DNA of 64,000 nt, from assembly GCA_021816935.1 (NCBI GenBank), contig JAKAWR010000005.1, forward strand, positions 121,817 through 185,816, in the 5' to 3' direction. Of this stretch, positions 8,996-17,807 are shown one piece after another (position 1 is the stretch's first letter; each line of letters begins with the position of its first letter). The notes under the pieces are model-generated. The model was not told the origin of the DNA. It saw nothing but the letters and a program-made list of their open reading frames with translations, and made no database searches. The stretch is from Actinomycetes bacterium. Its GTDB lineage: Bacteria; Actinomycetota; Acidimicrobiia; Acidimicrobiales; JAMCPL01. A program made the translations under genes and the position numbers.

Positions 8996-10090
8996 ATGAA
9001 AAACTTCTCTGAGCTGAATACGACGTGGTTCGCCCTGATCGGGCTCCTGTGGACGGGGTATTTGTTCCTGGAAGGATTCGACTTCGGCGTATCACTGGTG
9101 ATGCCGTTCATCGGCCGTGACAGCATTGATCGGCGTATATGTCTTAATGCGATTGGTCCTGTCTGGGATGGCAACGAGGTATGGGTCATTGTCGCCGGGG
9201 GAGCGACGTTCGCGGCGTTCCCGCTATGGTACGCGAGGCTTTTCAGCGGCTTCTACTTGGCGCTCTTTCTCGTGCTGATGGCGTTGATAGCTCGCGGGGT
9301 ATCGTTCGAACTCCGCGGCAAGGTCGAGCGACCGCGCTGGCAGGCTTTCTGGGACGGAGCCAACTTCACGGGCAGCCTGGTTGCCGCACTTGTGTGGGGT
9401 GCTGCATTCACGAACCTGGCGCACGGGCTACCCCTGTCCCCCGGAGGCCGTTACTACGGAGGGCTGATCGGCCTCCTGCATCCTGTGGCGCTGGCGGGGG
9501 GCTTAGCTGCCGCTTGCCTGTTCGCGTTCCACGGTTCGCTCTTCCTTGCTCTGAAGACCGGCGGGGCGCTGGCGGAGCGTGCCGGCCGATCTGCGCTCGC
9601 CTCAGGTGCCGCTGCCGTGGTCCTGATGGCGGTAACGCTGTCCTGGATTGCCGCTACGGGCCGCCCTTACGTGCCGGGCTCCCTGCCCGGTGTAGTGCCA
9701 CTCGTCTTCGGTATTGCTGCCGTCGCCTCTGCCTGCGTTGCGCTGGTGCTGGCCGCGCTGCATCGGGCCGGGTACGCTTTCGGTGCCACCGGACTTTCGA
9801 TCATTGCTGCCATGGGGGGTGTCTTCTCCAGGATGTTCCCGTCGGTGTTCCCTGCGAGTAACGTCGCGGCGAACGGGATCACGATCGGTACCGCTGCGTC
9901 ACTCCACAACACACTCATAGTCATGACGGTCGTCGCAGCTGTATTCATGCCAGTCGTCCTTGCTTACCAGGGATGGACATACTGGGTTTTCCGGAAGCGC
10001 CTGACTCGTCCGCAGGCGGCACGGGAGGGTCCGGTCCGCCGTGGGGACGGTGTCGAAGGGTCGCCCGCGGGTGCTGCTCCGGCGAACTGA
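8996..10090 (+). CDS. cydB: Cytochrome bd ubiquinol oxidase subunit II
   Basis: Membrane partner of CydA, about 364 residues. The N-terminus has the family motif GYLFLEGFDFGVS, followed by GNEVWVIVAGGATFAAFP and ARGVSFELRGK. Multiple hydrophobic segments cover the protein, with a short charged C-terminal tail. I chose ATG 8996, 7 bp after the cydA stop, because it gives the usual CydB N-terminus; an upstream TTG at 8963 would overlap cydA. Confidence 0.95.
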   Translation: MKNFSELNTTWFALIGLLWTGYLFLEGFDFGVSLVMPFIGRDSIDRRICLNAIGPVWDGNEVWVIVAGGATFAAFPLWYARLFSGFYLALFLVLMALIARGVSFELRGKVERPRWQAFWDGANFTGSLVAALVWGAAFTNLAHGLPLSPGGRYYGGLIGLLHPVALAGGLAAACLFAFHGSLFLALKTGGALAERAGRSALASGAAAVVLMAVTLSWIAATGRPYVPGSLPGVVPLVFGIAAVASACVALVLAALHRAGYAFGATGLSIIAAMGGVFSRMFPSVFPASNVAANGITIGTAASLHNTLIVMTVVAAVFMPVVLAYQGWTYWVFRKRLTRPQAAREGPVRRGDGVEGSPAGAAPAN

Positions 10091-10093
10091 GCC

Positions 10094-11953
10094 GTGATCG
10101 CAGCACCGAGGACGGGAGAGGCGGCCGCTCCCGTGAGGCAGGGGCGCAGCCACGCCGGGCAACTGCGGGTCAGACCGCTCGACAGGCGGCTGATTCGCGG
10201 TCAGGCGGTCCTGATCGCGGCGGGCTTGTCAATGCTCATCGGGCTCGTTTCGGCGGCCGCGGTCGTAGTCCAGGCCGTGGCGCTTGCACATCTCGTCGCT
10301 TCGGCCATGCCGGAAGCGGTACCGGCGGGACGTACCGCATGGATGTTGTGGCTCGCCGCCGGGTTCGGGGCGCGGGGGCTGTGCGGTCTGGCGGGTGAGA
10401 TCGTGGGAGCCTGGGCCGCTGCCGCGGTGAAGGCCGGGCTCAGGGCCCGTCTTCTTGAAGCCGCCGTGCACCGGACGGCCTCAGAGGGAGTTCCCGGTGC
10501 CGGAGACGTGGCGATTCTGGCAGGTAGCGGAATGGACGCTCTCGACGCCTACGCCGGCCATTTCCTGCCCGGCATGGTTCAGGCGGCCACGATCCCGGTG
10601 CTGTTGGTCGTTGCGATTGCAATGCTCAACTGGCCGGCAGGCGTGATCGTGCTTGTGGCAGTCGGGCTGTTCCCGCTTTTTGGAGCGTTGACCGGCAGCT
10701 CAGCGGCGGCACTTGCCTCCTCCCGCTGGAGCCGGGTGCAGGACTTTGGTCGCCAGATCGCCGATCTCTTCGACGGCCTGCCGGTGCTGCGGGCGTTCGG
10801 CCGTACTCGAGCCGAGCGGGAGAGGATGGCTGCGGCCGCGGAGGCGTTACGCCGCTCGAGCATGACAGCGTTGCGGGTGGCGTTCCTCTCGGCTCTGGTG
10901 CTGGATACCCTCGCGTCGCTGTCCGTCGCGCTCGTTGCTGTGCCCCTCGGCCTGCTGCTCGTGGACGGCCGTGCGCACCTTGTGGCGGCGCTCGCCGTGC
11001 TGATCATCACTCCTGAGGTTTTCGTGCCGCTGCGCCGGGCAAGTGCCGGCTTCCACGAGAGTACCGTTGGGTTGGAGGCTGCGGGCCGTGTGTTCGCCAT
11101 CATCGAGGCTGCGGGGCTTTCTGGAGGCGGCGCGAGGCGTGCGGCTAGCGGGGGCGGGGGACAGGAGGGACCGGTGAGTCAGGCGGGGCCATCGGGGCCA
11201 TCGGGGCCTGGACGGGGGCAAGTTGGCAGGCCTGTTGTCGTCGCCCTCGACAGAGTCCGCGTGGTTCTCCCTGGACACCCTGGGTCATTGCTGGACGGAG
11301 CATCGCTCACCATCTCGCGAGGCGAGACGGTGGCTATAGTAGGGCCGAACGGCGCAGGGAAATCTGTAGCGCTCTCGCTCCTGCTCGGATTCATCCGCCC
11401 CGATTCGGGCATGGTCACCGCCGGTGGGCACGAGCTGAGGGAGGCTGATCTCGACAGCTGGTGGAAGCGCGTCGCTTACATGCCGGGTACCCCGGTGATC
11501 CTGCCGGACACGCTCGCGGCCAACGTTCGACTCGGCAATCCTGGCGCAGGTGACGAGGAGATCGCCGGAATGCTCGAGGAGGTCGGTGCGTCCCCGTTCC
11601 TCGCACGCCTCCCATCGGGCCTCGAGACGGTACTAGGGGAGGCCGGCCGGCCGGTCTCAGCGGGCGAGAGGCAGCGGATCGCCCTTGCCCGGACGCTTCT
11701 TCGCCCGGCGAGCCTCTACCTTCTTGATGAGCCCACGGCTCATCTCGACGCCGGGGCAGAGGAGGCGGCGGTGCGTGCCATAGGTGGGGCGTGCGCGGGA
11801 CGAAGCGCCGTTATAGTTACCCATCGGCCAGCGCCGGCGCAGATCGCCGATCGGGTGCTCATGCTGAGAGATGGGCATTTCGAGGCGGTCGAAGGCGACA
11901 AGTTCGAGTCCGCATGCGTTGTCGCGGGAGTGCGGCGCGCTGGGCGCGTGTGA
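10094..11953 (+). CDS. cydD: ABC transporter for cytochrome bd assembly, CydD half
   Basis: One half of the heterodimeric ABC exporter that exports reductants such as glutathione or cysteine and is needed to assemble cytochrome bd. Residues 1-340 form a transmembrane domain; the ATPase follows with Walker A GPNGAGKS near 417-424, signature SAGERQR near 522 and Walker B YLLDEPTAHLD. A Gly/Ser/Pro-rich linker (about 345-385) sits between the domains. Start GTG 10094 is 3 bp after cydB. The signature motif departs from LSGGQ (Ala for the first Gly), as in the partner CydC. Confidence 0.92.
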   Translation: MIAAPRTGEAAAPVRQGRSHAGQLRVRPLDRRLIRGQAVLIAAGLSMLIGLVSAAAVVVQAVALAHLVASAMPEAVPAGRTAWMLWLAAGFGARGLCGLAGEIVGAWAAAAVKAGLRARLLEAAVHRTASEGVPGAGDVAILAGSGMDALDAYAGHFLPGMVQAATIPVLLVVAIAMLNWPAGVIVLVAVGLFPLFGALTGSSAAALASSRWSRVQDFGRQIADLFDGLPVLRAFGRTRAERERMAAAAEALRRSSMTALRVAFLSALVLDTLASLSVALVAVPLGLLLVDGRAHLVAALAVLIITPEVFVPLRRASAGFHESTVGLEAAGRVFAIIEAAGLSGGGARRAASGGGGQEGPVSQAGPSGPSGPGRGQVGRPVVVALDRVRVVLPGHPGSLLDGASLTISRGETVAIVGPNGAGKSVALSLLLGFIRPDSGMVTAGGHELREADLDSWWKRVAYMPGTPVILPDTLAANVRLGNPGAGDEEIAGMLEEVGASPFLARLPSGLETVLGEAGRPVSAGERQRIALARTLLRPASLYLLDEPTAHLDAGAEEAAVRAIGGACAGRSAVIVTHRPAPAQIADRVLMLRDGHFEAVEGDKFESACVVAGVRRAGRV

Positions 11954-13854
11954 TGGCATACGCAAGTGGGGGTCGCTTCCGTAGGTCCAGGGACGGTTCG
12001 CGGCTAACACTCCGGCGTTCGATGTGGGAGGCCCACGGGACCGGGCTTGCCGCGGCGGCAGGCTCCGGGCTTCTCTATGCAGGCTCGGCAGTGGGCCTCC
12101 TTGCGACTTCTGCGTGGCTCGTAGCGCGCGCTTCGGAGCGCCCACCCGTGCTGGCCCTTTCGGTGGCGGTCGGCGCCGTGCAGGCATTCGCGTTGGCCCG
12201 CGGCCTTGGCAGGTATGCCGAGCGCCTTTCGGTTCACGGGGTGTCGCTCCGGACGCTGGTGCGGCTACGTCTCTGGCTCTACGACGTCCTGGTCCCGCTC
12301 GTCCCAGGCGGGCTGCAGCGGTATGGCGGCGGCAGGGTGCTGGCGGGGTTTGCCAGCGATGCCGAGGTGCTGGCCACAGGCCAGGCGAGGGGTATCGCTG
12401 CTGCTGTCGAGATCGCATCGGCACTGTCAGCCGGGGCGGTGGTCGCAATCCTGGTACAGCCGGCCGTTGGGCTCGTCCTACTCGGCGGTGCCGGAGTTAC
12501 GGTAGGCGTCTGCATAGCGGCGTCGGCTGCCGGCCGGACGGCCGGCATTCGGGAGAGCGCGTCGAGAGCGGAGCTTGCGGGCGTCGTGATGGAAACGATG
12601 CGGGCGGCTCCGGAGATGCTTGTCTACGGGCGCAGGGACCTGATCGACAGGCGCCTTCGCGAGGTACGGTGCCGTTCCGCTGCGGCGGCTTTGCGCGGGG
12701 CGTTCGCCACGGGTATCGCCATGGCATCGGCAACGTGGGTGGCAGGTGCGTCCCTGGTGGCGGTCCTTACCGCAGGGTTTGCTGTCCACAGGGCAGGCGG
12801 ACTGGATGGCGTGATGCTTGCGGTCGAGATCTTTGTAGCGCTGGCCGTCCTGTATCAATGCATGGAGCTACCGGGGGCACTTGCGGCGACGAGACCCGCG
12901 GCGGCAGCAGCAGTGCGCCTGGCGGAGTTGGGGCAACTCGAGCCCCCCGCTCCGGAGCCCGAAGCCGGACCGGTCCTTCCCTCGGGGCCGGTGTCGGCTG
13001 CATTCAGGAACGTGACGGTGATGCCGGGCGGCGCCCACGCCAGCGACCTCTCTCCCCCTTTCCCTTCCCCTTCCCCTTCCCCCTCCCCCGTCCCCGGAGC
13101 CAGGGCGCCGGGCGATCCGATTCTAGATAACGTCTCGTTCGGGATAGCGCCGGCCAGCCGCGTCTTGCTTACCGGTCCGAGCGGATCGGGCAAGACGACG
13201 CTGCTTTACGTGCTACTTCATTTCCTGGAGCCGGATGGCGGCCGTGCCGAGCTGGCGCTGGGAAAACCGGCCCGAGCCGAACCGCCGCCGGGGAATCGGG
13301 TAGCAGCCTGCGCCGTCCCGGGCTCGAATCCGCCGGAGGGAATTGACGTTCGCTTGATGCCGAGGGGCGAGTTAGCCCGGCACATCGGCTGGATGGGGGA
13401 GGCCACTTACGTGTTCGCATCGAGCCTGGCCGCCAACCTCCGGATCGCCCGTCCGGACGCGAGTGACGCCGAGTGTCTCGAGGTGCTGTTCCGCACCGGG
13501 CTCGGTTCCTGGTACCGCTCGCTCGCCTGCGGCTTGGATACGCTCCTCGGCGCGGGCGGGCGGCCAATGAGTACCGGCGAGAGCCAACGCCTCGGCATGG
13601 CAAGGATGCTCCTCGCGGGCGGAAGCATTCTGCTGCTCGACGAGCCAGCTGCCCATATAGATCCCGGGTCGGCACCTCAGCTGGTCGGGGAGCTTCTGAG
13701 CGCGGCGGGAAGCCGCTCTGCCGTCATCGTCTCCCACGAGCCGGACCTGGCAGCGTGGCCTGGCGTAGAGCCGGATCTGGTTGTGACCCCTTTACATTGC
13801 CTCTCGTTTCGCTCCCCGGGCTTGCCACCGCCGGGCTTGCCACCGAGGTCATAA
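11953..13854 (+). CDS. cydC: ABC transporter for cytochrome bd assembly, CydC half
   Basis: Second half of the CydDC exporter, 633 residues from ATG 11953, which overlaps the cydD stop by one base (TGATG). The transmembrane domain spans about 20-320; a Pro/Ser-rich linker encoded by a CT-rich tract (about 13050-13105) leads into the ATPase with Walker A GPSGSGKTT (408-416), signature STGESQR (540-546) and Walker B LLLDEPAAHID. An open frame extends upstream to 11791 but lies inside cydD. The insertion between Walker A and the Q-loop region is long and Pro-rich. No clear terminator follows. Confidence 0.92.
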   Translation: MAYASGGRFRRSRDGSRLTLRRSMWEAHGTGLAAAAGSGLLYAGSAVGLLATSAWLVARASERPPVLALSVAVGAVQAFALARGLGRYAERLSVHGVSLRTLVRLRLWLYDVLVPLVPGGLQRYGGGRVLAGFASDAEVLATGQARGIAAAVEIASALSAGAVVAILVQPAVGLVLLGGAGVTVGVCIAASAAGRTAGIRESASRAELAGVVMETMRAAPEMLVYGRRDLIDRRLREVRCRSAAAALRGAFATGIAMASATWVAGASLVAVLTAGFAVHRAGGLDGVMLAVEIFVALAVLYQCMELPGALAATRPAAAAAVRLAELGQLEPPAPEPEAGPVLPSGPVSAAFRNVTVMPGGAHASDLSPPFPSPSPSPSPVPGARAPGDPILDNVSFGIAPASRVLLTGPSGSGKTTLLYVLLHFLEPDGGRAELALGKPARAEPPPGNRVAACAVPGSNPPEGIDVRLMPRGELARHIGWMGEATYVFASSLAANLRIARPDASDAECLEVLFRTGLGSWYRSLACGLDTLLGAGGRPMSTGESQRLGMARMLLAGGSILLLDEPAAHIDPGSAPQLVGELLSAAGSRSAVIVSHEPDLAAWPGVEPDLVVTPLHCLSFRSPGLPPPGLPPRS

Positions 13855-13953
13855 AGACCTGGCCGTGAGCTGCGGCGCAGGAGTCCCCAAGTTCCGAGGG
13901 CGAGGGACTGCAGCATCGACGTGTAGGGAGCCGGGGGTTCCCGATGCTCTCCG

Positions 13954-14583
13954 CTAATTGACCGTGGTGGCGTACCAGTGGCCGCGCAGCTTCGCCAGCG
14001 TGATCGTCTCCACCTTGGTGTTCCCCTCGTGTGACGCCCTCTGCAGTGCTACCTGAACCTTGACCCTGGCAGTGGCGGCCGATTGCGACAAGACCTTTAC
14101 AGGCCCCGCAACCGGCTCCATGTCGGGTCCGCCGTAAAGGATGATGTTTGCAAACGCCTGGATCTCCGCATGCGACAAGTGGCCTGATCCAGCGCTGCCT
14201 ATACCCTGGGTTCCCAGTGCGCCATGCAGCAACTCTGATACGACGTACGACGTGGACACAAGGCCGCACACTTTCGCTATCCCGTTCGTACCCGCTATTG
14301 CCCGTGCTATTGCCGGCGGCGAAATCCCCCCGTTTGCGGGCGACAGGATATCGCCGGGAACGCCGAGATCGGAGCGCCAAGCGTTGCTCCCGGTCAGGTA
14401 GTCTGCGACGATTCTCTCCACCGACGGCCTGCAGGCTACGACTGCCGGCGACGCCGTTGAGGTCGTAAGGGTCTGCAGCCCGTTCCCGCCGTTCCCTCCG
14501 GAGCAACCCGCAAGAGACACTGCTGCCGCGATAGCGCAAACCACTGCAATGGCCCGGACTGCTGCCACGGCCGGCCTAATCAC
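13954..14583 (-). CDS. Putative lipoprotein of unknown function
   Basis: 209 residues. The N-terminus is a lipoprotein signal: a hydrophobic stretch (AIAVVCAIAAAVSLAGC) ending in a LAGC lipobox, then a Gly/Asn/Thr/Ser linker. The mature part is mixed alpha/beta in appearance and ends LRGHWYATTVN, reminiscent of small secreted Mce-associated or NTF2-like proteins, but I do not recognise a family. It starts 7 bp after the PEBP-like gene and is likely co-transcribed with it and with the Fe-S carrier gene. Confidence 0.75.
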   Translation of the reverse strand: MIRPAVAAVRAIAVVCAIAAAVSLAGCSGGNGGNGLQTLTTSTASPAVVACRPSVERIVADYLTGSNAWRSDLGVPGDILSPANGGISPPAIARAIAGTNGIAKVCGLVSTSYVVSELLHGALGTQGIGSAGSGHLSHAEIQAFANIILYGGPDMEPVAGPVKVLSQSAATARVKVQVALQRASHEGNTKVETITLAKLRGHWYATTVN

Positions 14584-14590
14584 CTGGGGA

Positions 14591-15058
14591 CTACCGCTCG
14601 AAGGTACCGACCAGCCGGTTCTGCTCGATGATGTGCTCGTCCATCAGGGACAGCAACTCTGCTCTCGAAAGCCCCGGCTCAGCCTGCAGCTGGGCGTCGA
14701 GAGCGTAGATGTGGAAGAAGTAGTGGTGCCGGCCATGCCCGGGAGGAGGGGCCGGCCCCCCGTAGCCCTCCTGCCCGAAATCGGCCCCCCCCTGCTTGAA
14801 CGCTCCACCGCCACCCTTTTCGATCACGACCGTGTCCGCAGGGATGCCGTATAGCAACCAGTGGGTGAAGCCGTCCGTAAGGGGCGCGTCGGGATCGTGG
14901 CAGATGATCGCCAGCTCGCGGGTCCCCGCGGGGACGTTCGCAATCCGGAGCTCGGGCGAAACGTTCTCGCCCTCCATCGCGTGCTCAGCCGGTATCACGC
15001 CGCCGTGCTCGAATGCCGGTGAGGTGATCGAAATGCTGCCCAGATGGAACTTCCCCAT
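14591..15058 (-). CDS. YbhB/YbcL family PEBP-like protein
   Basis: 155 residues, full length for bacterial phosphatidylethanolamine-binding-protein (Raf-kinase-inhibitor-like) proteins. It has the first conserved region CHDPDAP, then THWLLYGIP, and the second conserved region GPAPPPGHGRHHYFFHIYALD, which form the anion-binding pocket. Function in bacteria is poorly defined; some bind small ligands or modulate proteases. There is no signal peptide, so it is cytosolic. It lies between the Fe-S carrier gene and a lipoprotein gene on the same strand. Confidence 0.92.
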   Translation of the reverse strand: MGKFHLGSISITSPAFEHGGVIPAEHAMEGENVSPELRIANVPAGTRELAIICHDPDAPLTDGFTHWLLYGIPADTVVIEKGGGGAFKQGGADFGQEGYGGPAPPPGHGRHHYFFHIYALDAQLQAEPGLSRAELLSLMDEHIIEQNRLVGTFER

Positions 15059-15073
15059 AGTTCGATTCCCTTC

Positions 15074-15439
15074 TCAGGAGAACGACGAACCGCAGCCGCA
15101 GGTCCTGGTGGCGTTGGGGTTGGTCAGGTGGAAGCCAGCCCCTTGCAAGCTGTCCTCGTAATCGAGCATTGACCCCGAAAGCAGCTTGGCGCTCTCGGGG
15201 TCAATGACGACCTTGACACCGCCGAACTCACGCTCGAAGTCCTCGTCCTCCTTAACGGAGTCGAAAAACATCTCGTAGCTATAACCGGAGCAACCGCCCG
15301 GTGTCACCGCGACCCTCAGGAAGAGCCCCTCCTCCCGCTCTTGCGCGAGCAGGTCCAGCACCTTGGCCGCCGCAGCGTCGGTAAGCGTTACCGGATCGGG
15401 TTTCTTGCCGATCTTAACGGTCGATGCAGTTATGGTCAT
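15074..15439 (-). CDS. erpA: A-type iron-sulfur cluster carrier (HesB/IscA/ErpA family)
   Basis: Carries Fe-S clusters to apoproteins. From ATG 15439, with GAGGAG a few bases upstream, it is 121 residues. The three cysteine ligands are present: Cys50 in GGCSGYSY and Cys114/Cys116 in the C-terminal TCGCGSSFS. A longer frame begins at 15511 but adds an unrelated N-terminus. The many Fe-S proteins of the Nuo and bc complexes here are obvious clients. The erpA name is by family; IscA-type assignment is equally possible. Confidence 0.9.
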   Translation of the reverse strand: MTITASTVKIGKKPDPVTLTDAAAAKVLDLLAQEREEGLFLRVAVTPGGCSGYSYEMFFDSVKEDEDFEREFGGVKVVIDPESAKLLSGSMLDYEDSLQGAGFHLTNPNATRTCGCGSSFS

Positions 15440-15591
15440 TACCGCTCCTCGATGTCCCTTTGAAACCTCTCGGCGCAGGTGCAGCCCTCCTCCCCCGAGG
15501 CCCGCGCTCACGTGCCACCCCGCCAGCGTCTATCGGGCACATACCTGTCGCGCCGATTCCTATTGCGATGCCAATCAGTATAGCCGCCAAC

Positions 15592-16596
15592 TCAGCAGAA
15601 CGACATCCGGCAATATATTGCCTTTGCGACTTTCTCCGGCAGGATAGGGGACACGGCCTCCCCGTAATCCGGTGGTGCATTGATGGTCCTTGTCCCGCTA
15701 CCGGAAACCGGCCGGTTTCCAGGGGAGGGGGAGCTCTGCGCGACTAGGTAGCCTGCCGACCCGGGCAGCCGGTACAGCCGGACACCCTCGTCGAACGAGC
15801 AGACGTTGCCGGTTTCCAAGGTGAGTGGCGTGGGGCAACCAGCCGGGGGTACCGGCAGGTACGAAGTACTGCCCTGGTCGAGGTACTGAGCGGCCTGGTG
15901 CGGATATATGACTACCTTCCCGACCGGGATAGAGCGTGTAACGGGCTTGGCAACGACTGTGTAGTCGGTGTAGCTGGCCATGTGCGAGATGTCGTAGGAG
16001 ATCGCGACCGGAGGGCTGGAGCCGACGTAGCCGGACCAGGAGACGTAGCCGTCCAGATAGCAGGGGGTCTCTGAGATGTTGGTGAGGTCCATCCCGTAGA
16101 GATACCCGTTCGTGTCCGAGCTCCAGTCGCTGCCGCGGTGCAGGTCGATCTGGGAGGGCATGCACGACCGGAGACCTGCTGGCCGGGGCGGTGTAGCTTG
16201 CCCGCCCGCTTTCGTTACCGTTTCAAGCGCCCGGTGACGATGCGCGCCGCTACGTGCCTTGTCCGAGCCGGTGCTCTCGCTCCCGCTACTGGCGGGTGTA
16301 GTTCGTAATGGTCGGCTGGGGACTACTGCATTGACGCTCCGTGCGCCAGAGCGTTGCGCCTGCGCTCCACCGAAAATACCTCCGGTGACGGCCCCTACGG
16401 TGACGAGAAACGCCAGAGCCGCAAGTGCCATTGCAGGGGATCGAGGCGGGTTGCGGCTGGGGTCCCAGTGGCGATCGGGCCTTGGCCTGCTCGCCAGGTG
16501 AATACGTACAGTCAACGTGCCTTCCCACGATCGATCTGCGATACGCCGCCGGTGGAAGCCGGTCGTGACGCGGCGGGCAGGGCGCGCTGAATTCAC
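15592..16596 (-). CDS. DUF4232-like exported protein
   Basis: 334 residues. A basic N-terminus precedes a single hydrophobic segment (MALAALAFLVTVGAVTGGIFGG, about residues 55-78), then a Ser/Thr-rich linker and an extracellular domain beginning with Cys (SCMPSQIDLHRG) and containing LTNISETPCYLDGYVSWSG, the pattern of actinobacterial DUF4232 proteins. Start is GTG 16596, 4 bp downstream of the metallo-hydrolase stop, so both share a transcript. The 3' end contains a perfect 14-bp AT-rich palindrome (15609-15622). Function unknown. Confidence 0.7.
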   Translation of the reverse strand: MNSARPARRVTTGFHRRRIADRSWEGTLTVRIHLASRPRPDRHWDPSRNPPRSPAMALAALAFLVTVGAVTGGIFGGAQAQRSGARSVNAVVPSRPLRTTPASSGSESTGSDKARSGAHRHRALETVTKAGGQATPPRPAGLRSCMPSQIDLHRGSDWSSDTNGYLYGMDLTNISETPCYLDGYVSWSGYVGSSPPVAISYDISHMASYTDYTVVAKPVTRSIPVGKVVIYPHQAAQYLDQGSTSYLPVPPAGCPTPLTLETGNVCSFDEGVRLYRLPGSAGYLVAQSSPSPGNRPVSGSGTRTINAPPDYGEAVSPILPEKVAKAIYCRMSFC

Positions 16597-16600
16597 CCTC

Positions 16601-17488
16601 TTAGCATTGCACGGATACTGCCGAATAGCGTCCGGTTGGGTTCTCCGGGTCGCTAGTGATCGCCTGTCCCTCCTCGACCAGTTGGCGAAGGTGCGCCCAG
16701 AGCGAGTAGCGGGCCATCGGACGCAGAACCTCCCCTACATCGGAGTACACGGTCGGGAGCAGGTCGTCGACCGTCGCCGAACCTCGCGTCGTCAGAGCCT
16801 TTACGACCGCGTCCCTCCTGTCCTCCCTATGGCGTATGAACCACTCGATCACCTCGACTGCGCTCTCCATCCAGGTGCCGTGTCCTGGTGCTATCGCATC
16901 CGGGGAAGGGTAAAGCCGAGTCAGGTCGCGGAGGCTTCTCATATAGTCGCTCATGTTCCCATCCGGTGGCATGATCACGACCGTCGAACCCTGCATCAGA
17001 TGATCGCCTGAGAACAGTATTCGCAACCCGGCGGTATCGAGTATGTAGCAGAGGTGGTCGGACGAATGGCCGGGTGTGCGGACGGCCGCTAACGGGAACC
17101 CCCCAACGCTGGCGAGATCGCCTTCACCGATCACGTCGAAACGGCCCAGGTGCGAGCTGGGGACGTGCTCGATCCCCCCACCGCCTTCGCCGCACACGAT
17201 CTGGGCCCCCGTCATTTGCTGCAGTTTCCTGGCTCCCTCCGCATGATCCAGGTGCCTGTGGGTAAGCGCAATTGTCGATATCCTGCCGCCTCCGGACCGT
17301 TCGATCGCGGCCAGGTGTGTCTCGTCGTCGGGACCGGGGTCTATCACGACTACCTGCTGTTCTCCGACGAGGTAAGTGTTGGTTCCGGGTCCCGTCATGA
17401 TGCTCGGGTTGGGAGCAACGATCCTCACGACACCGGGTAGCAACTCCACGGGCTTGCCGAGAACGCAGGGTACCTTGGTGTTATCCAT
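16601..17488 (-). CDS. MBL-fold metallo-hydrolase (LACTB2-like)
   Basis: About 295 residues from ATG 17488. The metal-binding motif THRHLDH gives His77, His79, Asp81 and His82; further ligands lie in TPGHSSDH, SGDH and PGHG. GPGTNTYLVG near the N-terminus and a C-terminal winged-helix part (RRDAVVKALTTRGSATVDDLLPTVY) are typical of LACTB2-type enzymes, which act as hydrolases or RNases; the substrate is uncertain. A longer frame to 17566 adds a poorly supported N-terminus. It is divergent from the MmpL gene. Confidence 0.87.
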   Translation of the reverse strand: MDNTKVPCVLGKPVELLPGVVRIVAPNPSIMTGPGTNTYLVGEQQVVVIDPGPDDETHLAAIERSGGGRISTIALTHRHLDHAEGARKLQQMTGAQIVCGEGGGGIEHVPSSHLGRFDVIGEGDLASVGGFPLAAVRTPGHSSDHLCYILDTAGLRILFSGDHLMQGSTVVIMPPDGNMSDYMRSLRDLTRLYPSPDAIAPGHGTWMESAVEVIEWFIRHREDRRDAVVKALTTRGSATVDDLLPTVYSDVGEVLRPMARYSLWAHLRQLVEEGQAITSDPENPTGRYSAVSVQC

Positions 17489-17807
17489 CTTTGCTCTGGT
17501 CACTCCTGGGTGCCTGACGTCGGCACGTTCTGAGAGGTTTCCGCGTTGCGGAGGCAGGCATGGCACAAGCCCCCGCTGATCAGTCTACCGACCGGCGGGT
17601 TGGGCGGTAGCGGATAGCCGAGTTGAGTCTCGAGTGCTGTCCGGCGGGTCTTGTAACCGCGGTATCATCACATCCGGGAGGGTCGTTGCCGGCAGGGTCG
17701 TTGCGAGGGTGGCATAGCAATGTCGCGGCACGGGCGCGTCTAGGGCACGCAGGTGGCCAGGGCAAGATGTGCAGGACAGAGGGCGGGGAGAAGCAGAGAG
17801 CATCAGA
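17489..17807. promoter_or_regulatory. Divergent intergenic region, metallo-hydrolase / MmpL gene
   Basis: No gene seen. It must hold the promoters of both divergent transcripts. The 11-bp direct repeat AGGGTCGTTGC occurs at 17679-17689 and 17694-17704, centre to centre 15 bp, upstream of the MmpL gene; it could bind a regulator, but this is only a pattern. I see no convincing sigma-70 hexamer pair. Confidence 0.35.

Noticed and set aside
11791..11952. Longer CydC start
   Set aside because: It lies inside the cydD ATPase; ATG 11953 gives the usual one-base stop/start junction.
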